Of a stretch of 64,000 nt of DNA, positions 37,569 to 45,406 are shown one piece after another (position 1 is the first letter of the stretch; each line of letters starts with the position of its first letter). The translations under genes and the position numbers were made by a program. Source of the stretch: Fimenecus sp045593645 (GTDB lineage: Bacteria > Bacillota > Clostridia > Oscillospirales > Acutalibacteraceae); NCBI GenBank assembly GCA_045593645.1, contig JAZNWZ010000130.1, positions 242,109 to 306,108 on the forward strand. Direction: 5' to 3'. The notes below the pieces were generated by a model that was not told where the DNA came from, searched no databases, and saw only the letters and a program-made list of their open reading frames with translations.

Positions 37569-38879
37569 TTATTTGTCAGTTGCCATTCTCCAAGCAATTT
37601 CACCATTAAGGCGACTGATTGCTGCAGGATTGCGGCACATATTCTTACCTTCAGCATCACTGAGTTTTGCAACATCAAGACCGTTTACAATTGCAACTTT
37701 GCAAACAATGTTGAGTGCAGGAATACCCTGAGGACCGCTCCAGAAAGTTCCGATACCGAACGCAACTTTTGCTTTGCCTTTGAAGTATTCATTGATTTCA
37801 GTTGCACGAGTCAAGTCCAAGCTGTCGCTGAACAACAAAGTCTTTTCTTTAGGGTCGATGCCGAGCTTTTTGTAATGTTCGATAATCTTATCACCCCAAG
37901 CGTATGGGTCACCACTGTCGTGACGAACACCATCGAAGATTCTTGCAAAAGTTGTCTTGAAGTCGCGGAGGAATACATCAGTACCGATTGTATCAGTAAG
38001 AGCGATACCGTTCATTGTACCGTATTCTTTTACCCAAGCATCAAGAGCATACCAGTTGCTGTAAGCTGGGTTGTTCTTAAGGTAACCCTGTCCTACAGTC
38101 ATAATAAACTCGTGAGCCATTGTACCTACAGCCTTAAGGTTGTACTTCATCGCAAGATACATATTTGATGTACCTACGAAAGTCATATTCTTTGCAAACT
38201 CAGGATCTTTCATAGCGTCTGCCAAAGTCTTTACTACGAATTCCTGATATTCAAAACTCAAACGGCGGCGTGCACCGAACTCGCTGACAACACCTGGGTG
38301 GAAAATTCCACGCTTGATAAGATCAATCTTTTCAAGGTGTTCTTTCTTTGCTTTTTCGAGCAATTCATCGTAATCGTAATGATTGCGGTAATATGTTTCA
38401 TCAACAATTTCAAGGACAGGGATTTCGTATTCAGATACTTTCCACTGAACGCCTTTTGTGTGTACCATAATACCTGTGATTGGGTCGTCACCTACTTCAA
38501 AGTCTTCAAAGTGTGGACGCCAGTCGCGTTCAACTTCGATGAAGTTGTGATGAATCCAAGGACGAGCAATTGGGTCACCAAGGAATGCAAGTTCTTCTTC
38601 TGAATAACGAAGAGCACAATAGGCACGGATCTGATTTTCAATCTCTTCACGGTCTGCTGCAGAGAACTTTTCTGACAAAGCTTTACCGTCTCCAACATTG
38701 CGTGCTTTCAAATCCCAAGTTGCCCAAGCATCACTGAACTGATGCAGATAAGTCTGCTTCATAGACTTTTTGTACTGGTCAGTGTCCAAAAGACTTTTAA
38801 CCATAGGCGGGTATTTCAAATTGAAATACTTCATAACGAGTGCTTCGTCGTTTGTTAATTTACCTTCAATTTCCCACAT
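37569..38879 (-). CDS. pncB: Nicotinate phosphoribosyltransferase
   Basis: Converts nicotinic acid and PRPP to nicotinate mononucleotide, the second step from nicotinamide. The family signature L-L-D-T-D-Q-Y-K-K-S-M lies at residues 30-40, F-G-A-R-R-R at about 200, V-G-T-S-N-M-Y with a following A-H-E at about 235-255, and the phosphate-binding F-G-I-G-T near the end. At 436 aa it is close to full length. The chosen ATG has GGAGG at proper spacing; the 20-codon-longer frame has none. It is preceded by the 199-aa gene behind a P2 promoter, so the two are probably co-transcribed. Confidence 0.9.
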   Translation of the reverse strand: MWEIEGKLTNDEALVMKYFNLKYPPMVKSLLDTDQYKKSMKQTYLHQFSDAWATWDLKARNVGDGKALSEKFSAADREEIENQIRAYCALRYSEEELAFLGDPIARPWIHHNFIEVERDWRPHFEDFEVGDDPITGIMVHTKGVQWKVSEYEIPVLEIVDETYYRNHYDYDELLEKAKKEHLEKIDLIKRGIFHPGVVSEFGARRRLSFEYQEFVVKTLADAMKDPEFAKNMTFVGTSNMYLAMKYNLKAVGTMAHEFIMTVGQGYLKNNPAYSNWYALDAWVKEYGTMNGIALTDTIGTDVFLRDFKTTFARIFDGVRHDSGDPYAWGDKIIEHYKKLGIDPKEKTLLFSDSLDLTRATEINEYFKGKAKVAFGIGTFWSGPQGIPALNIVCKVAIVNGLDVAKLSDAEGKNMCRNPAAISRLNGEIAWRMATDK

Positions 38880-38895
38880 ATAAGTGAACCTCCAA

Positions 38896-39495
38896 TTACT
38901 GTTCTTTTTCTTTCTTATCAATATATTCAACCCAGCCAAGTTTCTTGTTTGGGTTATTTGTCCTTACAACAACACAATCGCGGGTAAACATTCTTTTCTT
39001 ATTTATTGTTATTTCAGAAATGATACTTTTAACTTTTGTGACACGGCCTTCCCAAACAACAACATCACCGATTTCAACATCAGTTCCGTATGCGTCTTTT
39101 GGTAGTTTTGTGATTTTGCGAGGAGCCATCTTTCTGTATTCAACTGAATAGTCGAGAGGATTTAACGCATCAAGAAGATTTCTTACAAAGAAGTCATCAT
39201 CAGGCGCCATTATGCTGATACACTCAATGTCACCTTTTTGATAAAAAGGAAGTTCGCTTTCAAAGTTCCAATTAGACAAGTCAGAACTTCTACCTACAAA
39301 ACCTTCACCTTCAAAATGTTCTGTGAAGTCCTGAAGGTCGTGAAAGAACTTTTCTCTTTTGTCGTAATCGTAACCGTGACGGTCACCTGTGAATTCATAC
39401 AAAAGCACATACAGATTGATATAATCTGTGCTTCTGCCATTTTCTGTTGCCTTTGTTTTAAAGGCGTCTCTTACATCGTTTTCTATGTATTCCAT
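38896..39495 (-). CDS. Unknown protein, 199 aa, leaderless from P2
   Basis: The N-terminal half is helical with aromatic and acidic residues; the C-terminal 70 residues look like a small beta barrel (E-I-G-D-V-V-V-W-E-G-R-V-T-K-V, V-V-V-R-T-N-N). The ATG lies 6 nt after the P2 -10 box with no SD, unlike other P2 genes. It stands upstream of pncB on the same strand with a 16-nt gap. Function unknown. Confidence 0.6.
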   Translation of the reverse strand: MEYIENDVRDAFKTKATENGRSTDYINLYVLLYEFTGDRHGYDYDKREKFFHDLQDFTEHFEGEGFVGRSSDLSNWNFESELPFYQKGDIECISIMAPDDDFFVRNLLDALNPLDYSVEYRKMAPRKITKLPKDAYGTDVEIGDVVVWEGRVTKVKSIISEITINKKRMFTRDCVVVRTNNPNKKLGWVEYIDKKEKEQ

Positions 39496-39501
39496 TTGAT
39501 T

Positions 39502-39530
39502 ATAATATAAAAAGGTTTTGATTAAAGTTT
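39502..39530 (-). promoter_or_regulatory. P2 promoter, leaderless
   Basis: On the - strand AAACTT, 15 nt, TATATTAT, then 6 nt and the ATG at 39495. It is the only P2 site with no leader. The stop codon of the PurA/PurZ-like gene lies just after the AAACTT box. Confidence 0.75.
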
Positions 39531-40604
39531 ATTTGTATCGTAAAAATTACAATTTCCGTGAAAAATATTTTTGAACTCAGCTTCACGGTCAAGTTCATCA
39601 CAATGAGTAACTTCGACTGTATATCTTTTAATATGATGCATTGCGACTTCTTCATCACATCTCTTTTTCAAATCTGCCAAGTCAAGATAATCATAAAAGA
39701 AGTCGTGCTGCCATTCGTTGTACTGATTGATTTCAGTTGACTTATTAAGGTCACAATCAAGTTTACGGCCGACAAAAGTATCAGAACCGTGACGAGTAAT
39801 ATAAGGTCTTGTTACGAAATGGACATTTGCCTCTTTCAAATCGATGTATGATGGGAGTCCTGTATTTGAAGGTGTTGCTTCCTTATCATCAAATCCTCTA
39901 TCGCCTAAAAGAAGGCCTTGTCCGTTTTCGATAATAAAATGTTGTGACTGAAGTTTTGAAGCCAAGTTTAAGAATGATGGGCTAACTTTGCAACATTCAA
40001 ACATTAACATAAAGTCTCTTATGAAATGTTCAATAAGAATATCAGAATACCAAGGTGTTCGATATTTTGGGTTGACTTTTATCTTTCTTACGCCTTCATA
40101 ATAATCGCGAATCTTTTTGAGAAAATCAACTTGTTCATCGTGTGGACGAGCAGCAAAACTGTCAAAGTCTATATACACACCGTTACGATAACGAAGTACA
40201 GTTTCCCAAATGCCCATACCGCAAGAACCTGTCCAATTTTCTTTTTGCAACATTTGATTTGCCATTATGTCCCAAGGTGTTACCCACTTACAAGATGCAG
40301 AACGGGTTGCTATAGGCTCAATACCGTAAACTTTTTTGATTTCTTCTTTTTCATTATTGAACTGAATAGGGTCAAGAATATATTCAGGGCTGAAAAATGT
40401 TCGAACGCCTAATGGGGTTGCAGAATTGAAATGTTTGAAGATATGTTGTTTTCCATCGTGTATTACAGAGTGTCCTCTTTGCGCTCCGCCGTTACCCATA
40501 ATAACAAAAGTTTGTCTTGGGTCATACTGTTTTGCGATACGAGCAACTGTGAGGCCTTTTCCTTCATCTCCATAATTTGCGCCAACTACAACATCAATAC
40601 TCAT
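39522..40604 (-). CDS. Adenylosuccinate synthetase superfamily (PurA/PurZ-type)
   Basis: GTP-dependent ligase joining aspartate to a purine nucleotide. The N-terminal loop is G-A-N-Y-G-D-E-G-K-G (residues 8-17), followed by G-N-G-G-A-Q-R-G-H-S-V (37-47) in place of the G-G-x-N-A-G-H-T of cellular PurA. A later G-S-C-G-M-G-I-W-E-T replaces the usual T-T-x-x-G-I-G-P. At 360 aa it is shorter than cellular PurA (about 430) and near the size of phage PurZ, which makes the 2-aminoadenine precursor. The catalytic Asp of G-D-E-G is kept. No dATPase or MazZ-like gene is seen here, so substrate and DNA modification are open. Confidence 0.75.
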   Translation of the reverse strand: MSIDVVVGANYGDEGKGLTVARIAKQYDPRQTFVIMGNGGAQRGHSVIHDGKQHIFKHFNSATPLGVRTFFSPEYILDPIQFNNEKEEIKKVYGIEPIATRSASCKWVTPWDIMANQMLQKENWTGSCGMGIWETVLRYRNGVYIDFDSFAARPHDEQVDFLKKIRDYYEGVRKIKVNPKYRTPWYSDILIEHFIRDFMLMFECCKVSPSFLNLASKLQSQHFIIENGQGLLLGDRGFDDKEATPSNTGLPSYIDLKEANVHFVTRPYITRHGSDTFVGRKLDCDLNKSTEINQYNEWQHDFFYDYLDLADLKKRCDEEVAMHHIKRYTVEVTHCDELDREAEFKNIFHGNCNFYDTNKL

Positions 40605-40607
40605 TTT

Positions 40608-40907
40608 CTACCAACTTAAATATTTGTCATCATCAAGAGTTTCGTAAACTTTCCAAAAAGTATTTTTATGTACAGGATAAATTGAACCATCAACACCTTG
40701 AACAATAAAATCACCTTTCTTAAAGCCGATGCCCTGCCCGTTTGGTAAAACCATTACATAACCATCTTCTACAAGGTCATCTTCTTTAACTGTCAACATA
40801 TCAGACCTACGCATTCTTTCTTTGATAAACTGTTTAAGTTCACTAAGGTTGCCATCAAACTCGAGTGCTTCAATCATTATAGGTTTTTTAAGATACTTCT
40901 TTACCAT
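40608..40907 (-). CDS. PGDYG-type small phage protein
   Basis: It starts Y-L-K-K-P-I-M-I-E-A and ends G-D-F-I-V-Q-G-V-D-G-S-I-Y-P-V with F-W-K-V-Y-E, the pattern of a widespread small phage protein (K-K-P-V-x-I-E-A ... G-D-x-I-I-x-G-x-x-G-E-x-Y). A paralogue lies at 57562-57852. Function unknown in the family. SD AAGGAG. Confidence 0.65.
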   Translation of the reverse strand: MVKKYLKKPIMIEALEFDGNLSELKQFIKERMRRSDMLTVKEDDLVEDGYVMVLPNGQGIGFKKGDFIVQGVDGSIYPVHKNTFWKVYETLDDDKYLSW

Positions 40908-41332
40908 TCAAGCTCCTTGATGCCTTCTCGTGTATAAAGAATTTCTTTTGGGCTTTCATCATCTTCAAGTTGTGGTAAATCAACATACTCAATTTCGTCT
41001 TCTTTGGCATCTTCATAAAGTTTGTAAAAAGACGGGTAATCTGTAAAGCAAACATCTTCTGCACTTTCTGCATCTGACTCTTCTTTAACTAACAACCAAC
41101 TTTGATAAAAACCTTTATAATAATTACGAGCTCCTGGGCCTTCCCAGTTATCTCGATAAATATGCCAAAGTCTTCCGCCTGCGGAAATTACTGTATATAC
41201 ATTCCAAGCAGGGCCAAGGAACTCTTGTATAAGTTTGCAAACATAATCTTCGTTTCTCTTTGCTTCGTCTTTGTCAACATAGAAGGCGCGGACATAATTA
41301 GGTTTATGCTTATAAAGAGTTCCTTTAATCAT
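40901..41332 (-). CDS. Unknown protein, 143 aa
   Basis: It has an alpha/beta N-terminal half with W-H-I-Y-R-D-N-W-E-G-P-G-A-R-N-Y-Y (about 56-72) and an acidic C-terminus. It overlaps the next gene start by 7 bp, with GGTGG before its own ATG. Function unknown. Confidence 0.6.
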   Translation of the reverse strand: MIKGTLYKHKPNYVRAFYVDKDEAKRNEDYVCKLIQEFLGPAWNVYTVISAGGRLWHIYRDNWEGPGARNYYKGFYQSWLLVKEESDAESAEDVCFTDYPSFYKLYEDAKEDEIEYVDLPQLEDDESPKEILYTREGIKELEW

Positions 41333-42247
41333 TTACCACCCCAAACTTTCTTTGTCGTCTTTCTTTCCTACAGGAGCAGCTTCAGCAAGTCTTTCGCGTT
41401 TCTTATATGACTTTTCAATACATTTAACAATGTTCTTCTGAAGTCCGTTTACTGAAGATACGAGATAATGGTCGTCTCCGATAACATCTTTGAATGACTT
41501 ATCAACCTCATCTTCGTAAGAGCTTCTGTCGCTGTTGTAGTTTGTTCTGTCGTCTTCAACAGAAATGTGATAGATGTCAAACTTCTTTGAAGCTGCCTTG
41601 TAAAGTTTGTCTGTTTTTACTTCAGTCTGTTCTTCAAGTCCAACGCCTAAGAAGTGCTCAACATCTCTTTTATTCAACGCAGGATTGAGCGGCTCATCAC
41701 CCATTGTAATAATAACGCCTTTTCTTCCCTGCTTGTCGAAACAATCCAATCTTGTATGGTAAAGACCAAAATACCAAGGAGCTGTATATGATTCATAACT
41801 ATTTCCGCCACCACCCTTTTCAAGATAAATTTCCTGCATCTGTTTTGCAACACGAACATCAGACTCAAACTGAGAAACCTGAAGAGGTGAATCATCACAT
41901 TCAAGGTCACCTACGCCCATTACACAAACTTCAACATCTTCAAACTTTTCATAAAGATCTTTCATCAAGTTTGCAACAGAAGCAGCACATTCATCACAAG
42001 CTGAACCCATTGAACCTGTCACATCAAGAGCAAGAATAACAGGCATTGTATTAGGATGTTCTTCTGTATTGCAACATTCACGAACTCTGCTTTTTGGGTC
42101 AAGCTCACTGTGCAAAGAAGTCTGTGAATATTTCATATTGCTGAGACGAATTGTATTTACGCCATCAATCTCACAATTATCCATTACTGCGCCAACTGAC
42201 TTTGCGTATGAGCTAAAAGAGCTTTCACTGTAGCATCCGCCACCCAT
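41333..42247 (-). CDS. VWA-domain protein
   Basis: A von Willebrand A-type domain with MIDAS D-V-T-G-S-M-G (residues 75-81, a D-x-T-x-S variant of D-x-S-x-S), a distal G-G-G-G-N-S-Y and a V-I-I-T-M-G-D-E-P strand that fits the third MIDAS site. Several Cys lie before the domain. The chosen ATG has GGAGG; the longer frame has none. VWA proteins bind metal-dependent ligands, often as partners of AAA+ ATPases; the window encodes two AAA+ proteins but not next to this gene. Role unknown. Confidence 0.75.
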   Translation of the reverse strand: MGGGCYSESSFSSYAKSVGAVMDNCEIDGVNTIRLSNMKYSQTSLHSELDPKSRVRECCNTEEHPNTMPVILALDVTGSMGSACDECAASVANLMKDLYEKFEDVEVCVMGVGDLECDDSPLQVSQFESDVRVAKQMQEIYLEKGGGGNSYESYTAPWYFGLYHTRLDCFDKQGRKGVIITMGDEPLNPALNKRDVEHFLGVGLEEQTEVKTDKLYKAASKKFDIYHISVEDDRTNYNSDRSSYEDEVDKSFKDVIGDDHYLVSSVNGLQKNIVKCIEKSYKKRERLAEAAPVGKKDDKESLGW

Positions 42248-42265
42248 ATTAACCTCCAATATCTT

Positions 42266-42308
42266 AAAATAACATTAACAATGTTAATCTGACACTGTTA
42301 ATGTTATT
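42266..42308 (-). repeat. 13-bp inverted repeat with an extra half site
   Basis: AATAACATTAACA (42268-42280) pairs with TGTTAATGTTATT (42296-42308). Between them another TGTTAAT overlaps the left arm, making ATTAACA-A-TGTTAAT. On the - strand four T follow the 13-bp stem, so it can terminate the 335-aa gene. The overlapping half sites also look like an operator. Confidence 0.6.
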
Positions 42309-42314
42309 GTGATT

Positions 42315-43322
42315 TTATTTTGCTGTTCCTTTCTCTTCGTCTTCGATAGCAGCAAGTTCAGCCTTAAGGCGGGCTTTCTTTGCTTCAAGAGTTTCATCAC
42401 CGTTTACATCAACGTCTGGGATTTCAAGGTCGAACATACCTGAGAAGTCAAACAGGTCGTCACCGTCTCCGCCAAAAAGTCCGCCACCGAAAAGAGCCAT
42501 CATAGCTAAACCGTTAAGTCCGCCATTGCCCTCGCTGCCGTCGTTTCCTCCGAAGTTGAAACCTTTACCAGTAAATGCATTCATCAAAGCCATCTTTCCA
42601 AGAAGCTTACCGAACTTGTCAGTTCCTTTTGAACCTGCAAGGTCTCCGATTGGGATAAGAGAATGGATTTTGTTGTAGAAGAACATCTTTCCAAGGAAGA
42701 AATGACGCTCAGGCACGATTGTCTGAATTTCATTTGTTCTGTAGTCCATAACCTTGATTGTCTTACCGTCTTCGAGAGCAGTAACACATTTTGGTGCAAC
42801 TCCCTGAGGAGCATCTGGGTCATCAAGAACAATGATGTCACCAACTTTTACTTTTGCTGTTGGAACACAAATAAACAAATCCTGTCCAATATCAAAACAG
42901 AAATCCTGAACATTTACAAGCTGCTTTGTTTTAGCGTTGTAAGTTTTATAGCCTGAGCCACTTTTTACAGCAAGTTCACCGTTAAGACCAATTCTTACCA
43001 TCCCCGGCTTAATTGGCTTAAGGAACTTTCCAAACATTCCATTTACATCCATAGGAACCTCCATATTATCTTCTTCGACAACTTCCTCGTCGTCATCTTC
43101 TTCAATATAAGGACTTACTTTATCCCAAAGCTCGTGTTCACCCATTTCAATATAACCACAAAGAAACTTTATGTGATACATCATTTGTCCAAACGGTCGT
43201 TCAAAATGGCCGCCTAAAGTATTAAAACTTTGTGTAGGTTGCTCGCAATTGATTTCAATCACGGGCCCCATATTAGAAAAAGCTTTAGGTAAAACTTCTT
43301 GTAGTAATCTTAAATCCAACAT
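42315..43322 (-). CDS. Unknown protein with Gly/Asp-rich tail, 335 aa
   Basis: The N-terminal 85 residues form a separate-looking region ending in a run of Asp/Glu. An internal ATG at 43052 has GGAGG just upstream and could start a second, 245-aa product. The centre (about 105-215) is beta-rich with V-K-V-G-D-I-I-V-L; the C-terminus is Gly- and Asp-rich, with a final helical A-K-K-A-R-L-K-A-E-L-A-A. The full frame starts at a leaderless P1 promoter. Function unknown. Confidence 0.6.
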   Translation of the reverse strand: MLDLRLLQEVLPKAFSNMGPVIEINCEQPTQSFNTLGGHFERPFGQMMYHIKFLCGYIEMGEHELWDKVSPYIEEDDDEEVVEEDNMEVPMDVNGMFGKFLKPIKPGMVRIGLNGELAVKSGSGYKTYNAKTKQLVNVQDFCFDIGQDLFICVPTAKVKVGDIIVLDDPDAPQGVAPKCVTALEDGKTIKVMDYRTNEIQTIVPERHFFLGKMFFYNKIHSLIPIGDLAGSKGTDKFGKLLGKMALMNAFTGKGFNFGGNDGSEGNGGLNGLAMMALFGGGLFGGDGDDLFDFSGMFDLEIPDVDVNGDETLEAKKARLKAELAAIEDEEKGTAK

Positions 43323-43328
43323 AAAATA

Positions 43329-43336
43329 ATATTAAC
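43329..43336 (-). promoter_or_regulatory. P1 promoter, leaderless
   Basis: GTTAATAT on the - strand lies exactly 6 nt before the ATG at 43322. The TAA in the motif is the stop codon of nadE. Confidence 0.6.
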
Positions 43337-44135
43337 ATTCTGCTACTCTGTCGAAAGCATCAGGAATGAATTCTTCAAGAGCAGAAGGCATATCAATAAG
43401 TTTGTATTTTGTGTTAGGATTGTGATGCATTGTGACAATCTTTCTGAAAACTTCCTCAGCTTTTGGAGGGAGTCCTGTCAAGATAAATGTATCAAGTGCT
43501 TCATAAGTAAAGCCCATATTGTCTTCATCACTTTTGCCGCACATACCGTCTGAAGGTGTTTTGTGTACAAGTTCATTTGGCAATTTCATATAATCACCAA
43601 GAGCAACAACTTCAGTTTTTGTCAAACGATTGAGAAGTGAGAAGTCGCCTGCAGCATCGCCATACTTTGTTGAATAACCAACATAATCTTCAGACTTATT
43701 ACAAGTGTTGCAAACAAAGCCACCATACATTGCAGCAATTCCATAAAGAGTAGTCATACGAAGACGGGCAGGAGTGTTTGTTGTAAAAAGCTTTGGTATT
43801 TCATCGCCTTCATACCAGTCACCAACTCTTGATATAAGGTCATTATACATACCCTTTATGTTGATTTCAACTCCACGAATACCAAGAGTATCAATAACTT
43901 TTTTGCTGTCAGAAATGTCTGCCTGTTCTCCATTAGGCAACATTACGCCAATTACACGTTCCTTTCCAAGAGCTTCAGTAAGAAGAGCAGCACAGACTGT
44001 TGAATCTTTACCGCCGCTGATACCAATTACTGCAGGGCCATTCTTGTCCTTGAAAAAGTTTTTAATCCAAACGATAATCTTATCGTGAATGTCCTTCATT
44101 CTTTCTTCATTTGTAAAAGTATCAAAGCTAGTCAT
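43332..44135 (-). CDS. nadE: NAD+ synthetase, ammonia-type
   Basis: Final step: amidates deamido-NAD to NAD+. The PP-loop is G-I-S-G-G-K-D-S-T (residues 38-46), with V-M-L-P-N-G-E-Q (about 64-71), and downstream T-T-N-T-P-A-R-L-R-M (about 118-127), G-D-A-A-G-D-F-S-L-L (about 160-169) and P-S-D-G-M (about 195). The 267 aa length matches the ammonia-dependent form, with no glutaminase domain. The chosen ATG has AAGGA upstream. It overlaps the preceding 36-aa membrane peptide and is followed by a P1 site formed partly by its own stop codon. Confidence 0.9.
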   Translation of the reverse strand: MTSFDTFTNEERMKDIHDKIIVWIKNFFKDKNGPAVIGISGGKDSTVCAALLTEALGKERVIGVMLPNGEQADISDSKKVIDTLGIRGVEINIKGMYNDLISRVGDWYEGDEIPKLFTTNTPARLRMTTLYGIAAMYGGFVCNTCNKSEDYVGYSTKYGDAAGDFSLLNRLTKTEVVALGDYMKLPNELVHKTPSDGMCGKSDEDNMGFTYEALDTFILTGLPPKAEEVFRKIVTMHHNPNTKYKLIDMPSALEEFIPDAFDRVAEC

Positions 44136-44238
44136 TTTCCTTCTCCTGTCTGTTTCTCTTCCATCTGTCAATTGCATTTGTTATTTTAAGGTAAATCAAT
44201 ATAAGAGATACCTTGATAAACTTTAAGAAGTTTTTCAA
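44128..44238 (-). CDS. Small membrane peptide, 36 aa, TTG start
   Basis: Starts at a TTG 7 nt after GGAGG, overlapping the upstream TGA stop (TTGA). The sequence has one hydrophobic segment (F-L-K-F-I-K-V-S-L-I-L-I-Y-L) and a basic tail R-W-K-R-N-R-Q-E-K. The end overlaps the nadE start. Such peptides are easily missed; the SD and overlap pattern support it. Confidence 0.5.
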   Translation of the reverse strand: MKNFLKFIKVSLILIYLKITNAIDRWKRNRQEKEND

Positions 44239-44675
44239 TCCCAATCCTCCACGTGTTTGAACCCGTAACAGTGTTCACCGTTAGGCCAATTTTCTTCAGT
44301 CTTTTCACAGCCCGTTTCAACATAATCACTATGTTCACCTTCACGGTAGTAATAAGACTGCTTATAGCGTATTTGTACTTTCCCGTTGTATTTGCAGTTT
44401 TCACAACAAGGTTTTCCAAATTCTTCAATAGGTTTTTCTTCAACCTCTTTAAGATCTTCTTCAAGGCGTTCTACAAAACTTTCTTCTCCATCGTCTCCTG
44501 AGAACAAGTAATCAACTCGATGCAAACAAACCTGTGCTTTGCGAATTGTTTTAAGGCATTCACGAAGAGCTTTCTGAGTTTTCTCATCGTAAGCTCCGCC
44601 TTGCCATTTCAATTCATTTTCGAGTTGCTCAAGATTCATTGAAAGATTGTTATTATAAAAATGTCCGCCACTCAT
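44235..44675 (-). CDS. MSGGHF-type phage protein, 146 aa
   Basis: Begins M-S-G-G-H-F-Y-N-N, the start of a widespread uncharacterised phage protein family (M-S-G-G-H-F-x-Y). A helical N-terminal part is followed by C-C-E-N-C near residue 95 and further Cys (T-G-C, H-C), suggesting a zinc site. AGGA is the SD. Function unknown. Confidence 0.65.
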   Translation of the reverse strand: MSGGHFYNNNLSMNLEQLENELKWQGGAYDEKTQKALRECLKTIRKAQVCLHRVDYLFSGDDGEESFVERLEEDLKEVEEKPIEEFGKPCCENCKYNGKVQIRYKQSYYYREGEHSDYVETGCEKTEENWPNGEHCYGFKHVEDWD

Positions 44676-44884
44676 TTTCTTATTCCTAAATCTTTTAAGC
44701 ACTGAAGATAACCGTCAAAGAAGCCTTCGTCTCTTCCGCTTTCAAAACCGTTGTCGTATTCTTCTTCTGCTCGAATATCTTCTTCATTATCGTAAACACC
44801 GTGAGCATCACTTTTATAACGAGTATTCTGATACAGTTCAACTTTTTTGTTGATAAAATCGTCGTCATAAGTTGTGATGCTCAT
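44672..44884 (-). CDS. Small acidic protein, 70 aa
   Basis: Acidic and helical, with E-E-E-Y-D-N-G-F-E-S-G-R-D-E-G-F in the centre. It ends in an ATGA overlap with the next gene and lies directly downstream of pncA. Function unknown. Confidence 0.6.
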   Translation of the reverse strand: MSITTYDDDFINKKVELYQNTRYKSDAHGVYDNEEDIRAEEEYDNGFESGRDEGFFDGYLQCLKDLGIRK

Positions 44885-44896
44885 AATGTGTACCTC

Positions 44897-45406
44897 TTAT
44901 ACAATTTCGCACTGACACATTTTCATTGTTGTCAATGCGGCTTCGTGACTTTCAGGAGTAAGACCTGCGCAGCAGTCAGCAATTACTTTTACTTCAACGC
45001 CTTCGATAGCCTTAAGAGCAAGGGCATTGCTGACAACACAAATGTCGGTACAAGTTCCTACGATTGTAACTTCGTCGTTCGGATTGATGTAATTGCCCCA
45101 GTTGTCATAACCAAAGTGAAGCTTATCGATGATTGTAGTTTTGTCATCAATCTCTTCTTTGAGTTCAGGAACAATTTCCCAGCCTTCAGTATTCTGAAGA
45201 CAGTGCTTAACTGGGAGATGCTTACCTTCACCTGTTTCAAGATAACCGTCAAAGTGTGTATCACGGGTAAAGATAATGTTGTCGCCGTTTGCTTTTGCTG
45301 CCTGCAACTCCGCCTTAAGGCGCGGTATAATTGCAACAGCAGCATCGTTTTTCAAAGCGCCTGTGCAGAAATCATTCTGCATATCAATTACGATAAAGTG
45401 TTTCAT
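44897..45406 (-). CDS. pncA: Nicotinamidase (isochorismatase fold)
   Basis: Hydrolyses nicotinamide to nicotinic acid, the first step of the pathway. The catalytic triad candidates are D8 (V-I-D-M-Q-N-D-F), K95 (I-I-D-K) and C123 (T-D-I-C-V). The metal-site segment T-R-D-T-H-F-D and L-P-V-K-H-C (64-69) are typical of nicotinamidases. The length of 169 aa is somewhat short but complete. GGAGG is the SD, and it overlaps the phosphoesterase stop by 4 bp, so both come from the same P1 transcript. Confidence 0.85.
   Translation of the reverse strand: MKHFIVIDMQNDFCTGALKNDAAVAIIPRLKAELQAAKANGDNIIFTRDTHFDGYLETGEGKHLPVKHCLQNTEGWEIVPELKEEIDDKTTIIDKLHFGYDNWGNYINPNDEVTIVGTCTDICVVSNALALKAIEGVEVKVIADCCAGLTPESHEAALTTMKMCQCEIV

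Noticed and set aside
37503..38168. 221-codon + strand frame opposite pncB
   Set aside because: pncB has all family motifs on the - strand; the + frame has shadow composition (Ser, Val, Cys, Phe).
39522..40604. Firm claim that the phage has a 2-aminoadenine (Z) genome
   Set aside because: Length and motifs hint at PurZ, but the catalytic Asp is kept and no dATPase, MazZ or Z-type polymerase is visible, so only a candidate is reported.
44186..44464. 92-codon - strand frame between nadE and the MSGGHF gene
   Set aside because: Its Lys-rich N-terminal part is a shadow of the MSGGHF-type gene. Only a different frame with a TTG start (44128-44238) has an SD and a sensible peptide.
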